The notes below the pieces were generated by a model. The model worked only from the letters and a program-made list of their open reading frames with translations, had not been told where the DNA came from and made no database searches. Below, piece after piece: positions 31,646-42,826 of a stretch of 64,000 nucleotides of DNA. Position numbers and translations under genes: made by a program. The stretch is from Liriodendron chinense. Its lineage: Eukaryota; Streptophyta; Magnoliopsida; Magnoliales; Magnoliaceae. Every line of letters begins with the position of its first letter. Position 1 is the stretch's first letter. The DNA lies in contig PVNU02004155.1 in the NCBI GenBank assembly GCA_003013855.2, positions 2,108,001 to 2,172,000 on the forward strand, read 5' to 3'.

Positions 31646-32268
31646 TGTTGGAAAAATCGGCAGCGGAAGAGGAAGTCGAACGCGCAAAGTAATGCAAGAT
31701 CAAACGGGAAACAATATGAAATCAAACCACACACAAGCATTCACCATAAGAGAATTCGAATTTACGTGGAAAAACCCCTTAATAAGTAAAAAATCACGGC
31801 ACAAAGCGATCCACTATAAATAAATAGAAGATTACAGAGATTGACAGCCCACAAGCAAGGAATACAGAGAAAACCCAAGCTCTCTCTCTCACAAACACCT
31901 CTCCCATCTTCCTAACGCAATTAGGAAACCTTGGACACCTTAGGATACAATCTAAATCCGGATTACAACTCCTTGAATAAGCAAAAAATTGAAAATAGAA
32001 ACATCTTATGCACTACCGCACGTTGCGCAAGAAAACCACGTACACAGCCGACCGGTCGGCCAGCGCACAAAACAGTCCAGGGAGTTCATGCCACACGCTG
32101 CCTCACTGCCGACTGGTCCGAGCTCCCTCACGACCGGTTAGCCGATCGGTTGGAGGCACCATAAAGAACATGTTTAGCCTTCACTGTGCATCTGGGCTAT
32201 GCGGCCAGACCAGTTGCCCGACCGATCTGAGCACCTAAACCGTCCACGACTTTGAAGGCTATCCAACA
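31646..32268. mobile_element. solo LTR, 623 bp
   Basis: It begins TGTTGGAAAAATCGGCAGCG and ends GGCTATCCAACA, with inverted TGTTGGA/TCCAACA tips. The exact duplications ATAAA flank it (31641-31645 and 32269-32273). No internal region follows, so it is a solo LTR, probably of a copia element judging by the CGTGGAAAAACCCC and AAATCACGGCACAAAGCGAT blocks. A related, 5'-truncated copy is at 48831-49331. Confidence 0.88.
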
Positions 32269-32362
32269 ATAAAAACATATGTGCATTTCAAATCAACTTT
32301 AGTATCACAAATTAGTGGTGATATTTAAAAGAATAATTGTAATAAATAGTTGGGTGCGTTTC

Positions 32363-33230
32363 ACAAAAGCTTTAGGATCTTGCCCCCCCAATATACTAGA
32401 ATTATAATATATAATAATGCAATAATCAAAGATAAAGCATCAACCACACGACATAAAGAGTTTTTACCTGGAAAACCCTCAAAGAGGTAAAAACCACGGG
32501 ATCTCATCTAGACAAACAATCCATTATCTCAGAGAATCGTTTACAATCGATCGCAAGTACACACCGCTTGGATAAAACCTTCATTACTCACGTAGGAGTG
32601 GATAAACAATAAGAGAACTATGAAAACGGAGAGATTTCACTCGAGCACGATGACGTTGAAGAGCCGAGACGTTGTTGCACCGTGAATCACCTTCACGAGC
32701 AAGGCCTCCTCTACCGACAAACTTCCTCTCTCTTTTCTCTTTCTTTCTTCCTCTTTTTCTTTCTCTCTCACCTTTGGACGTGTTAAACCCTTATTAGGAA
32801 TACCTAATCCTGTTTTGGAACTCCCTTAAATGGAGAACCGGATGAATTATACTTAAAATAGGAAATTGCGCATAAGTAGTCCGCGTTGGGTCGAGCGCCT
32901 GGTCAAAAGGGCTTTCGGGCGCCTGCCCAAACAAAAAAAATGTCTAGTGAGAAAATAAAAAAGAACTTCCCAATCTCGGGCACCTGGACCAAGTTGGTTG
33001 GGCGCCCGGTCACAAGACCATCAGACGTCCGACTTCTGTCAAAACTGTCCCGCAATTTCCTGTCTCATCTCAATAATTTCGGTCGTCCGACCACTCTTAG
33101 TCCGAGCACCTGACCATACCCAGTCTACACCAAATCTTTCCTCTAAGCCGAGGAGGAAAACTCCATCATAAACTCCTCCAAATATATATACTTAAGCCAA
33201 AAATGAAATTTTTTTTAGGCTTGGGTGGTC
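32363..33230. repeat. LTR-like remnant
   Basis: Blocks CCTGGAAAACCCTCAAAGAGG, AAAACCACGGGATCTCA and ACAATCCATTATC are typical of plant copia LTRs. The stretch matches the order of blocks at 1-690 (CT-rich tract, then GAGGAGGAAAACTCCATCA). No clean ends or target duplication. Confidence 0.5.
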
Positions 33231-33708
33231 TACAAATATAAGGATCACAAACAAACAACCTACGGGTGCTTTTTTTAACCATCCATTTATATTGTTGATC
33301 TTTAGAAAGTTTTTATCATTATATTACTATGATTTTAGTAATATAGCCAATAATTAAATTATTTCTGCCACCCATGCCGAGAACATGTGGGTGAAGTTAC
33401 CTTAATTTACTTGCCGGACTCTTACAGGGAGCTAAAAAGGCATTTCCCAATTGGCTCATTTACTTCCATTCATTTTTTTCATATGAATTTCCATTTACTC
33501 TCAATTTTCTACATTAACCTCCATTTACTCCATCCAAACGAACTTTATACCTTAAAAAAAGGTAACCAAATTGGTGATGCGATTTCATTTATATGCATTT
33601 AGTGCCATCCCTACACACCTCAAATGGTAATGCCTTTTACTCCCCCCAAAGTATCATAAGTAATTTATGAAAATACCTTTTATTCCCGCCAATGTCATAC
33701 GTGTGGAA
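33231..33708. other. intergenic, nothing recognised
   Basis: AT-rich. The 71-codon frame at 33387-33602 has no recognised domain. Confidence 0.35.
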
Positions 33709-33915
33709 AATCCAATCTGTACAATGATAATGCATGAAAATCAGATCCATGCACTCATTGAATGGGCCACACCACTACACTGAGTCATAGCATTGGATGT
33801 CCATTGATTTCCTGGTTGTGTACGAATCGATAAGTGGATCATTCTAATTTTCATATCAGACCATCAATATGATGTTGTCCACCTTTTCAACGGATTGGAT
33901 ATTCTACACATGTGA
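33709..33915. repeat. foldback element
   Basis: ACGTGTGGAAAATCCAATC at the left pairs with GGATTGGATATTCTACACATGT at the right; internal ATGAAAATCAGATCCA pairs with the AATTTTCATATCAGA area. Related to 27405-27520. Confidence 0.6.
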
Positions 33916-34013
33916 AATGTTAGCAGGAAAAAAAGGCTGTATAATAACTTATGATACAGTCGCTATGCCAGATAAGTTCTCATTTTTATCATTTATGACA
34001 GAGATAATTCAAA

Positions 34014-34464
34014 GCGTCCCTTACCATGGGGCCCACCCTGATATATGTATTGTATATCCACACCGTCCATACGTCTTTTAAGATACGTTTAGGGTACGAC
34101 CCCAAAAATGAAGTTGACCCAAATCTCAGATGGACCATACCATAAGAAACAGTGGTGGTCGAACGGTCCACCATTAAAAACTTCCTAGTGCCCCACTGTA
34201 ATGTTTATTTTCCATCCAACCTGATGATAAGGTCACAAAAACCTGGATGAATGAGAAAAAACAAACATCATCTTGATTCAAAACTTTTATGGCCCATAAA
34301 AACGTTTTAAATGCAAATCACCACTGTTTCCTACAGTATGGTCCACATGAAGTTTGGATCTCTTTCATGTTTGAAATACTTCTATAAAATGATCCGAAAA
34401 AACGGATGAACGGAGTGGATATACAATAGATACCCATCAAGGTGGGCCCCACGGCAATGGACGC
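34014..34464. repeat. foldback element, GGGCCCACC family
   Basis: The left GCGTCCCTTACCATGGGGCC pairs with the inverted GTGGGCCCCACGGCAATGGACGC at the right. The arms include CACACCGTCCATACGTC at the left and the inverted GGATGAACGGAGTGGAT at the right. Confidence 0.7.
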
Positions 34465-37100
34465 ACCATCTTTTGTGAGGGCGGTGCCGCACCTACTCCA
34501 CGCGGGTGTTCGTGCCAGCCTATCTCTGCCACAATTTCCTATAAAGGGTAAACGCGTGCGAGATCTAAGCTATCCATCTGATTGAGACAATTCTTCCTAG
34601 CCGTCCATTTGGTTTCTATGCTGTAACCCCCCTGACTCTTAAGATAGAAGATCTAAACAGGGTAGCCCACCTGATGGAAAGCTCATATCATTAACACGTG
34701 TGCAGGAGTCCCACACGTGTGTGGAATGAACGGTCATCTTCAAAGCCATATCATACAAATATCCGTCACATGTTCACAGTCTTTCATTGGAAAATGTGTA
34801 AATTGTCCCAAAAAGACGAAGCATTTATGGACGTTTAATAACATACTTTATTATCTAATCACATCATTTATTAAGATAAATCATCGCTACTTACTGCCTC
34901 ACTTCCATAAGCTTATCATATTACATGTTCGTTCTACACGTGTAGTAAATCTGAACCGTGCAAAAGGTTGGGACCATCATGTAGATCATCTGAACCGAAA
35001 ATCATGATAACCGACTTAGTGGTTGGGTCACATTTTTCTTCGCTCATTCCTACGTATTTACATTTATTTGAAAGTTTTTGCCCATCTAGTTAGTGGATCA
35101 GATTCGTTTTCAGCAGATCTGATCTTCGTGGTGGGATGAAAATTTCGACGGATCAGATTTCCCATGGAGTTAAAGAGTTGTACAATCGTAAGCATATGGG
35201 TATTTCCAACGGTGTGGATCGTTTCCATATTAAATCCCAATAAAAAATTAGTCATTACAAGACAAAGGAGTTGAATAAAACATTAAAACTAGAGAAAAGT
35301 TTTGATACTCTCGCAGAGTGTGATAGATGATACACAGGCACTAAGAAATTACTTAGATATTGCATACGTGACATAGGATTAAGTAAAAATAAACGGCACA
35401 AAGTATAGGTCCAACTTGAGATGGGCCATAAATAAAAATTTCCCCTTTTTTTTGTCATCTCAATTACGGATTGGCGAACATTTATTGGACGGTTAACAGT
35501 GACAAATACCAACGGTCCTATTTCACAAACAAGCGTCCACAAATCAGAGATTTGAATTGTTCAAATAATATAATTTTCCGTTTGTTACTTAAATACAGTG
35601 GTCCCAAAAAATTTAGTCGGCTTAAATTGAGTTAATTTATGATGCGTCTATTATTTCTGAGTGCCTGCGTATCAAGCATCGTACGAAGCCGGAGTATCGT
35701 AAAACTAAGGAAAATTATGCAATTCCTAAGTGACCGTGTATTATCTATCACACTCCACCAGAGTATCAGCTTTTTTCTGAAAAATAATAGAGAAAGGGAA
35801 ATGAACAAAGATTCAACGACATGTGAAAAACCCACATTGTGAGGTGCAACACCAGGGGTAAATCGGTCATTACAGAAAGAAGATTTAATGTGTCGGGTAC
35901 ACGTGTCGCCCATTGATTTCATGGGCCCCATCGTGGATGGGACATGTCCCACAAATCCCATGGGTGGGAAGATCCTGACCGTTTGATCTCTGGACCTATT
36001 TTCAAATTTTTATTGTGGACCATCTATTTGGTAGGCCATTGATCGAAGAGCTGGGATCTTCCAATCTGGGAATTCTAGGCCGTACCCAATCAGGCCCAAC
36101 CAGCTAATAGCCTGGATGACCAAACCAGGACAAACACATGGAATATTCATATGAGAGGAAATAAAATGACAAAACTACCCCTAGAAGGTGGGGGAGCTAA
36201 CAACTTTAGGGGGGGTGGAAATAAATGGGCTAGGACAACCTTGTCTTTCCAATTCTGCCAATGTGGGCCCATGCCCTACTGAGTTCCAGTATTCAAGGGC
36301 CCTGATTAACTTAAATGATCTATGATGGCCCACCACTATTCTTTTGGGCCTTTAGGCAAGCTGATGCCTGGCCCACCTACTGAGTCCATTATCCAAGCCC
36401 CATCTTGTAGGCTTCTGGGTGCAGCCCAAATCAAACTGGGCCCCACCAGCCCAGCCCCACTTCATCCTACCTTCTAAAAGGATTAATGACAAGTTGGGCC
36501 ATTATCTGTTAAGGCCCATATTGGACCCGACAACGAATATCCGGATGCTTTCCTGTTGAAGTGGACCGTTGTTGTAATCTTCTTTTCAACCGTTAATCTG
36601 TAGGCCACAAATCTAGTGGTTCAGATTGCATATGAAGAAGATTTTTCAAGCATATTCCATCCACTGTGAGATAACAAAGTGCAATGGTTTGGATCACCAA
36701 ATAGTGGGCCCCACTGGTCTGGGTTACTGGTTATTTCCGAAGAAGGAAACAGAGAAAAGAGGGGGGAGGGAGACAGAGAGAGGAGAGAGAGAGGGTGGCC
36801 ACTGGCCACTGGGCCAGGCATGACTGGAAATCAAAATTCGTAAAAATGCAGAAATCCAGGCATGAAAAGATCAAATGCATTAAATTCTCATTCACAGTCC
36901 TCACCTACACCTGCCCATAATCAGAAACTCCACTTTAATGCAATTGAATGCCTTCACTCTCCTTCTCACCATCATCACCATCCTTGCCAAAACCTCTGTG
37001 GCCCACCACCTCGAATCCTTCTCCACCCTTTCGTCTCTCCACTGATATCCCAGCAATCAAATTCCTTGGATGAACTATAGAAAAAATCTGTTTTCTCTCA
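34465..37100. other. intergenic region upstream of CRINKLY4
   Basis: No gene, tRNA or bounded element is supported to about 36600. A GA-rich tract (36766-36795) and a pyrimidine-rich, CCATCATCACCATCC-containing stretch (36950-37030) lie closer to the gene. They are the kind of low-complexity sequence found in plant promoters and leaders. I could not identify a TATA box with confidence. Confidence 0.4.
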
Positions 37101-37113
37101 TCTGGGTCTTGAA

Positions 37114-37335
37114 ATGCGGCTCTGCTCTTTTCTGACCGTTGGTGCTCTTTAAAGTGATTTCTGGCATTTGGGTATTGAAGATAAAGGCCTGGAGTGCTCT
37201 TTCTCAGGTTTGAATTCTCTGTCTTTCTTTGCTATTTAAGCATGGATTAGTTTGAATGATGAAAACAAGGGGATTTTGCCATGTGGGTCTTGAAGGGTGA
37301 GGTTTGGAAGGCAGGATTTCGTTTTCAAGCTGTTG
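37114..37335 (+). promoter_or_regulatory. upstream ORFs in the CRINKLY4 leader
   Basis: Several short upstream ORFs precede the main start: a 12-codon frame at 37114-37152, a two-codon frame at about 37243, a frame starting MMKTRGFCH near 37258, and one reading MWVLKGEVWKAGFRFQAVEM from about 37281. They could lower translation of the receptor. Whether all are in the mature leader depends on the unknown transcription start. Confidence 0.45.
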
Positions 37336-37570
37336 AAATGATGTTGGGTTTTCTGTGATTTTGAGAGTCCAAAGCAATCCGTTTCTGTTGAAACCGCGTT
37401 TTCCCCACCAAATATCAGAAAGGCAGGATTTCATTTCCGAACTGTTGAAATGCTGTTGGGTTTTTTGGTGGTTTTGAGGACCAAAGCAACCAGATTCTGT
37501 GAGGAGGGTGTTTTCCCCATTGGGGTTTTGAAGATGAGATCTAGAAGAGCTGGATTTCTTCTTGAAGTTG
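37286..37570 (+). repeat. imperfect triplication across the CRINKLY4 leader and signal-peptide codons
   Basis: The block GCAGGATTTC (37311), GCAGGATTTC (37423) and GCTGGATTTC (37549) recurs at spacings of 112 and 126 bases. It is followed each time by a GTT-rich, TTGG(G/T)TTTT stretch, and copies 1 and 3 are preceded by TTGAAG-GAG-type sequence. Copies 1 and 2 also share GTTGAAATG(A/C)TGTTGGGTTTT and TTTTCCCCA. Copy 3 encodes residues RAGFLLEVVILVVF of the real signal peptide. Confidence 0.75.
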
Positions 37571-40260
37571 TCATCTTGGTTGTTTTCTCTCATTCAAGGC
37601 TGCATGTTTCAGGCCTGGGCTCCATGTCCTCCATTGCTGTTTCTTATGGTGAGAATGGCCCAGTCTTCTGTGGGCTGAGCTCAGATGGGTCCCACCTTGT
37701 CAGTTGCTATGGGGCAGATTCAGCTGTTGTCTATGGAGCTCCTTTTAGATTCCCATTCTCAGGCCTAACTGCTGGTGATGGATTTGTCTGTGGCCTTCTG
37801 TTAGAATCAAGCCAGCCTTACTGCTGGGGAAACAACATCTATATCCAGATGGGTGTCCCTCAGCCTATGGTGGAAGGGTCTTCCTACAGAGAAATCAGTG
37901 CTGGGGACCACCATCTCTGTGGTCTGAGGTGGCCCACCAAAGGGACCAATATGAACATCTCTCTGATTGATTGTTGGGGTTACAACATGACAGCTTCTCA
38001 TGCATTTGGAGGCAAGATCACGTCCATCACATCTGGGTCTGATTTCAGCTGTGGCCTGTTTGCTGAGAACAGGACTACTTTCTGTTGGGGTGATGAAACT
38101 GGGAGTGGGGTTTTGAGCTTGATTCCTAGACATGCAAGGTTTCAGATGATTTCAGCTGGTGGGTTTCATGTCTGTGGTGTTTTGGAAGGTGGGGCGTCTA
38201 GAGTCCTTTGCTGGGGGAGGAGCTTGAGCCTGGAAGAGCCGAATGTCAATTCGGGTGATGGTGGGGGAGATGTCGATTTGGCCCCACAGAACCCGATGGT
38301 TTCTGTTGTGGGTGGGAGATTTCATGCCTGCGGGATAAAGAGGTCTGATCATGGTGTGATTTGCTGGGGTTTTCGGCTCAAGAACGGCACGCCGGTCCCA
38401 AATAGAGTAAAGTTCTATGAGATTGCTGCCGGGGATTACTTCACGTGTGGAGTCCTTGAGGAGAATTCTCTTCGGGCAGACTGCTGGGGTTCGAGTTTCC
38501 CATCCTCACTTCCCATGGCGGTCTCACCAGGCCTCTGCATTTCTAGTCCTTGTGGGCCGGGATTCTATGAATTTAGCCATGACAGCTCAGATGTTGAGCT
38601 TTGCAAGTCATCCGATTCTAGAGTCTGCTTGCCTTGCAGCATTGGGTGCCCAGATGGGATGTATCAGTCTGTTGCTTGCTCTGCCAAATCCGATCGGCGG
38701 TGTGAATTCAACTGTTCGATCTGCGCTGCAACGGAGTGCTTGTCTAGCTGTTCTTCTTCCCTGACAACAAAGAAGAACCGACGGCTATGGTCTCTTCAGA
38801 TGCCAATCTTTGTTGCAGAGCTTGTTTTCGCGGTGTTCTTGGTAAGCTCTGTTTCCCTAATCGCATGCCTTTATGTTCGTTACAAACTCCAGAAGTGTCA
38901 TTGTTCCACATCATTGACGAAAAATGCTAAAAACCGAACATGTTCTTTCCACAAAGAGTCCATAAAAATCCGGCCTGATTTGGAAGAGCTGAAGATCCGA
39001 CGGGCTCAGATGTTTACTTATGAAGAGCTGGAGAAAGCCACTGGCAGGTTTAGAGAAGAGTCACAGGTAGGGAAGGGTAGTTTCTCGTGCGTTTTCAAAG
39101 GGGTCTTGAAGGATGGGACTGTTGTTGCGGTTAAGCGGGCCATAATGGCATCTGATGTGAAGAAGAATTCTAAGGAATTCCACACAGAACTCGATCTCCT
39201 CTCGAGATTAAACCACGCCCATTTGCTCAATTTGCTTGGTTACTGCGAAGAAGGTGGCGAAAGGCTTCTGGTATATGAATTCATGGCTCATGGGTCTTTG
39301 CATCAACACCTCCATGGAAAGAATCCAGCCCAGAAAGAGCAATTGGATTGGATCCGGCGTGTCACGATCGCTGTCCAAGCAGCCCGTGGGATCGAATACT
39401 TGCATGGCTACGCCTGTCCGCCTGTAATTCACAGAGATATCAAATCTTCAAACATACTCATTGATGAAGAACACAATGCAAGAGTCGCTGATTTCGGTCT
39501 CTCTTTGTTGGGCCCCGTAGACAGTAGCTCTCCATTATCCGAGCTGCCTGCTGGAACTCTAGGCTACCTTGACCCTGAATACTATAGACTCCATTACCTG
39601 ACGACAAAGTCCGATGTCTACAGCTTCGGCGTTCTACTCTTGGAAATTCTAAGCGGCCGGAAAGCCATAGATATGAAGTTTGAAGAAGGGAATATAGTCG
39701 AATGGGCAGTCCCACTGGTCAAAGCTGGGGATATTTTGGGGATCTTGGACCCGGTTTTGAAACCTCCGGCAGAGATCGAGGCTCTGAAGAGGATCGCCAA
39801 CATCGCGTGTAAGTGCGTTAGGATGAGGGGCAAAGAGAGGCCGTCGATGGATAAGGTCACAACAGCCTTGGAGCAAGCTCTCGCTCTTCTGATGGGGAGT
39901 CCGTGCAACGAGAATCCGATCCTTCCCACAGAGGTGGTCTTGGGAAGCAGTCGGCTGCATAAGAAGACATCGCAGAGGTCATCAAACAGGTCATCGGAGA
40001 CTGATACAGTCGAAACGGAGGACCAAAGGTTTGAATTCAGAGCTCCCTCATGGATAACATTCCCGAGCGTTGCCTCATCCCAGAGGCGGAAATCGTCGGT
40101 GTCGGACGCAGATGTGGACACGAAGAACCCGGAGGCGAAGAACACAGAGGCAAGGAATGCGGGTAATGTTGGTAGTGCTGCTGATGGGTTGAGATGTTTG
40201 GAGGAAGAAATTGGTCCAGCATCACCTCAACAGGATTTGTTCTTACAGCATAATTTTTGA
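37534..40260 (+). CDS. CR4: CRINKLY4-type receptor-like serine/threonine kinase
   Basis: A single-exon frame of 908 residues, close to the roughly 895 of Arabidopsis ACR4, also intronless. I start at ATG 37534 (MRSRRAGFLLEVVILVVF), which gives a good signal peptide; an in-frame ATG at 37450 would add 28 residues and bury it. Residues about 28-335 hold seven crinkly-type repeats, each ending CWG or CYG (CGL...CYG, CGL...CWG and so on), forming an RCC1-like propeller. A cysteine-rich TNFR-like stretch starts near C340. The membrane helix is about 424-448. The kinase spans about 500-785: GKGSFSCVF glycine loop (513), Lys534 in VAVKR, HRDIKSSN with Asp635, and DFG at 653-655, all intact. The C-tail keeps SWITFPSVASSQRRKSS. 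CR4/ACR4 acts at the plasma membrane in epidermal differentiation and, in roots, columella stem-cell control with CLE40 (family knowledge). Confidence 0.96.
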   Translation: MRSRRAGFLLEVVILVVFSHSRLHVSGLGSMSSIAVSYGENGPVFCGLSSDGSHLVSCYGADSAVVYGAPFRFPFSGLTAGDGFVCGLLLESSQPYCWGNNIYIQMGVPQPMVEGSSYREISAGDHHLCGLRWPTKGTNMNISLIDCWGYNMTASHAFGGKITSITSGSDFSCGLFAENRTTFCWGDETGSGVLSLIPRHARFQMISAGGFHVCGVLEGGASRVLCWGRSLSLEEPNVNSGDGGGDVDLAPQNPMVSVVGGRFHACGIKRSDHGVICWGFRLKNGTPVPNRVKFYEIAAGDYFTCGVLEENSLRADCWGSSFPSSLPMAVSPGLCISSPCGPGFYEFSHDSSDVELCKSSDSRVCLPCSIGCPDGMYQSVACSAKSDRRCEFNCSICAATECLSSCSSSLTTKKNRRLWSLQMPIFVAELVFAVFLVSSVSLIACLYVRYKLQKCHCSTSLTKNAKNRTCSFHKESIKIRPDLEELKIRRAQMFTYEELEKATGRFREESQVGKGSFSCVFKGVLKDGTVVAVKRAIMASDVKKNSKEFHTELDLLSRLNHAHLLNLLGYCEEGGERLLVYEFMAHGSLHQHLHGKNPAQKEQLDWIRRVTIAVQAARGIEYLHGYACPPVIHRDIKSSNILIDEEHNARVADFGLSLLGPVDSSSPLSELPAGTLGYLDPEYYRLHYLTTKSDVYSFGVLLLEILSGRKAIDMKFEEGNIVEWAVPLVKAGDILGILDPVLKPPAEIEALKRIANIACKCVRMRGKERPSMDKVTTALEQALALLMGSPCNENPILPTEVVLGSSRLHKKTSQRSSNRSSETDTVETEDQRFEFRAPSWITFPSVASSQRRKSSVSDADVDTKNPEAKNTEARNAGNVGSAADGLRCLEEEIGPASPQQDLFLQHNF

Positions 40261-40491
40261 ATTTTCAAAAGAACAGTTCTTGGAGGGAAGATGGTTTGAA
40301 GAAAGGAAGGGGGTGGTTATTTCATCAATCTAGGATTTGGGTCTTCTGAATTTCATTGAAATCTTGGTGGGTTTTGGTTTTTACTTCAAATGGAGTGTTT
40401 GGGTTGAAGATGGAGTTGCTAGAAATGCAATGGTGGATGTAGTTTCATGAATTGCTACTAATGTGTGTTATCTCTATTGTATCTTCTTTTT

Positions 40492-40522
<31 letters not shown>

Positions 40523-40976
40523 GGGGGGTGGTGTTTGGGTATTTGGCGGTTTTCTGGTCTCCGGGAGACTGGATTTCAGCATCTGAGTCATTTAGATATT
40601 CGGGTAGTTTGAGATCTTGGCAGTTTTCCAGCGGTCGGAACCGGGATTTGGGTATTGTGGGGGATTGAAGGAGGGTTGAGGGGAATTTGCTTTGTGTGCG
40701 TGGTTTGCATTTCATGGGGAATTGGAGGAGGAAATAGCAATCAGATGTGATGCTATTTCTTCTCCTATTTCTGAATAGAAATTGAATGAATTCATGTATA
40801 GTGTCTGTTTCTATTTCTTTGTTTTGTCATTTGTTGGATGATTTTGATGTTGGTTTGCTTGTTTGCATCTCTAATCACTGTGCACGTGGCATGTATACCA
40901 TAATCTGAATCATTCATTCATATTAAGGCTACATAAATGGACAGATGCGGCGTGCCTCAAACCCAGGTTTACTGAA
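40261..40976 (+). other. CRINKLY4 3' flank with a T15G27 homopolymer junction
   Basis: The likely 3' untranslated region follows the stop. At 40487-40501 there are 15 T, directly followed by 27 G (40502-40528). Short G/T-rich sequence continues to about 40730. No other gene is visible; frames through the G tract are artefacts. Confidence 0.6.
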
Positions 40977-41435
40977 TCCCCAGGAACCCCAAGCTGTGGG
41001 CCCCACCGTGATGCTTGTGTCATATCCACTCCGTTCATCCGTTTCTCCAGCTCATTTTAGGACAAGAACCCAAAGATGAGGGGGATCCAAAACTCAAGTG
41101 GGCCACACCACAAAAAACAGTGAGGATTGAACATCCACTGTTGACAGGTGAAATCACCTTTATCAACGGGTTGGACAGCATATAAACATCACTGGGGGCT
41201 GATATGTGTGTTTTACCTTCTTCCTGGTGGAAGTAACGTTCATGATCAGGTTGGATGGCGTATAAACATCACGGTGGGCCCTGGAAGGTTTCAACGGTCC
41301 ACTTTTCCATCACTCCTCTTTCCTTTGGTGTGGCCCACTTGAGTTTTTAATCTCCTTCGTTTTTATATTCATCACCTAAAATGAGCTGCAAAATGGATGC
41401 AGGGAGTGCATATGGCAAAATAACACGCTGGTTGC
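40977..41435. repeat. foldback element, GGGCCCACC family
   Basis: It starts near CCAAGCTGTGGGCCCCACCG and ends with the inverted arm around ATGGATGCAGGGAGTGCATA. Inner blocks (GTGGGCCACACCAC, CACGGTGGGCCC, GTGTGGCCCACTTGAG) pair across the centre. Two short insertions of duplicated arm sequence are visible (ATATAAACATCAC twice). Confidence 0.6.
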
Positions 41436-41765
41436 CCACTGAGTAAACTCTGCGGGGCTCACCGTGATGTGGGTGTCTTATCCACGCCGTCCATCCGTTT
41501 TTCCAGCTCATTTTAGTTCACGAGCCATGAATTGAATCATACCCAAAGCTGAAGTGGACCACAACACAGGAAACAGTGGGGATAGTGACATCCACCGTTG
41601 AAACCTTACTACGGCCCACAATGATTTTTATTTGTCATCCAACCTGTTCATAAGTTGACACAGACATGGATGATGTGAAAACACAAATATCAGTTGGATC
41701 ATAAAATTCTGAGGCCCACCGAGAAGTTTTCAACGGTAGGCGTTCAATTCCCACTGGTTTGATTT
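41436..41765. repeat. truncated foldback element
   Basis: It begins CACTGAGTAAACTCTGCGG and carries CTCACCGTGATGTGGGTGTC, abutting the previous element. It runs to about TTCCCACTGG, where the remaining right arm is missing. Confidence 0.55.
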
Positions 41766-42208
41766 TTAAAGGCTGCGATTTTCCGATCACTGAACGGTTT
41801 GGATCTTACGCATATGTGAATGGTACAGAAAGTGGGAAGATGTAGTTGGACAATTGATCAAAGGTATTGACTCGGCTATATGGGGGGTGGGCATTGGAGA
41901 ATCCTGACCATCCAACCGGTGGACATCAAATAAACCAGTTTGAAGGATCAGCATTTCAAATTCAATGGACGGTCTGGATTGAGGTTCATGTGTGCCTCCT
42001 GTGCAATGGATGAAAACCAAAAGCTGCCGTGATTGGATCTCGCTTATCTAACCATTCCCTTTGATGGCCACTTACTGGATGGCCACTATACTCCAATCTT
42101 CTCACTTTCCAGAATAGATCCATGAATCCAAGCCGTAGATAAAGGTGGGGACCCTTCAATTCATGGTTTGTACGGAAAAAGAAAAATAATAATAATAACA
42201 AAAGAAAA
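41766..42208. other. intergenic, nothing recognised
   Basis: No frame or repeat boundary supported. AATAATAATAAC and A-rich runs precede the tRNA 3' end. Confidence 0.35.
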
Positions 42209-42280
42209 TGCCCTCACGCAGGATCGAACTACGGACCTTCAGTTTACAAGACTGACGCTCTACCACTGAGCTATAAGGGC
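42209..42280 (-). tRNA. tRNA-Thr, anticodon UGU
   Basis: The minus strand folds into a standard 72-base cloverleaf without intron. The acceptor GCCCTTA pairs with TGAGGGC (one G-U) with discriminator A. The D-arm contains TAGCTCAGTGGTAGAGC (A box). The anticodon loop CTTGTAA is on the stem TCAGT/ACTGA with anticodon TGT (42248-42246). The T-arm contains GTTCGATCC (B box). CCA is not encoded, as expected for a nuclear gene. A TTTT terminator follows within about ten bases on the minus strand. It resembles nuclear rather than plastid tRNA-Thr. Confidence 0.95.
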
Positions 42281-42826
42281 CTGTTGAGCTATTTAGTGAA
42301 ATAATATTATAAGAACTACAATTGTAGTGGTTGAATCGATCCTGACCGTTCCTTGCTGAATAGGTACATTTGCTATTTCTTACTCGAGTGGGAGAGATAA
42401 TACGCTGGAGCTACAAGGAACATAATGTCCAGATCCATCTCTACGCGTCACACGTTGGATGCAGAATGTGTGCCGTCCATCTACTGTTTGACCGTGGATG
42501 GATGGATGGATGGCTACTCTTTCAAAACTCAACATTAGACGATTTCATCCATCACCGTTCTTCACTTCCCACCTAAATGTTAGGCTTGATTATTTTCGTT
42601 TACCACCGTAGACTCATAGGCCACTCATTGGACAGCTGGGATCATCTGATGAACGTTTATTTTTGTACCAATGCCATAAAAATCATGGGAAATTAAGTGA
42701 ACGGTCCTGATTGACACATCACCGCACCACACTTGCCGTTCAGAGACGGCACTTCCGTAGTCAGGTACAAAGTGCTTACAGCTCCATCGCATCGTATCAG
42801 TCCATCTACAGCCAGTTTCATTGGGA
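42281..42826. other. intergenic, nothing recognised
   Basis: No feature supported apart from a short (GGAT)n run near 42496-42512. Confidence 0.35.

Noticed and set aside
36841..36950. L1-box-like motifs upstream of CRINKLY4 (TAAAAATGCA, TTTAATGCA)
   Set aside because: Neither matches TAAATGYA exactly, so an epidermal-element claim is not supported.
42209..42280. Plastid-derived tRNA insertion
   Set aside because: Anticodon UGU exists in plastids too, but the D-arm and acceptor look nuclear and no other plastid sequence flanks it.
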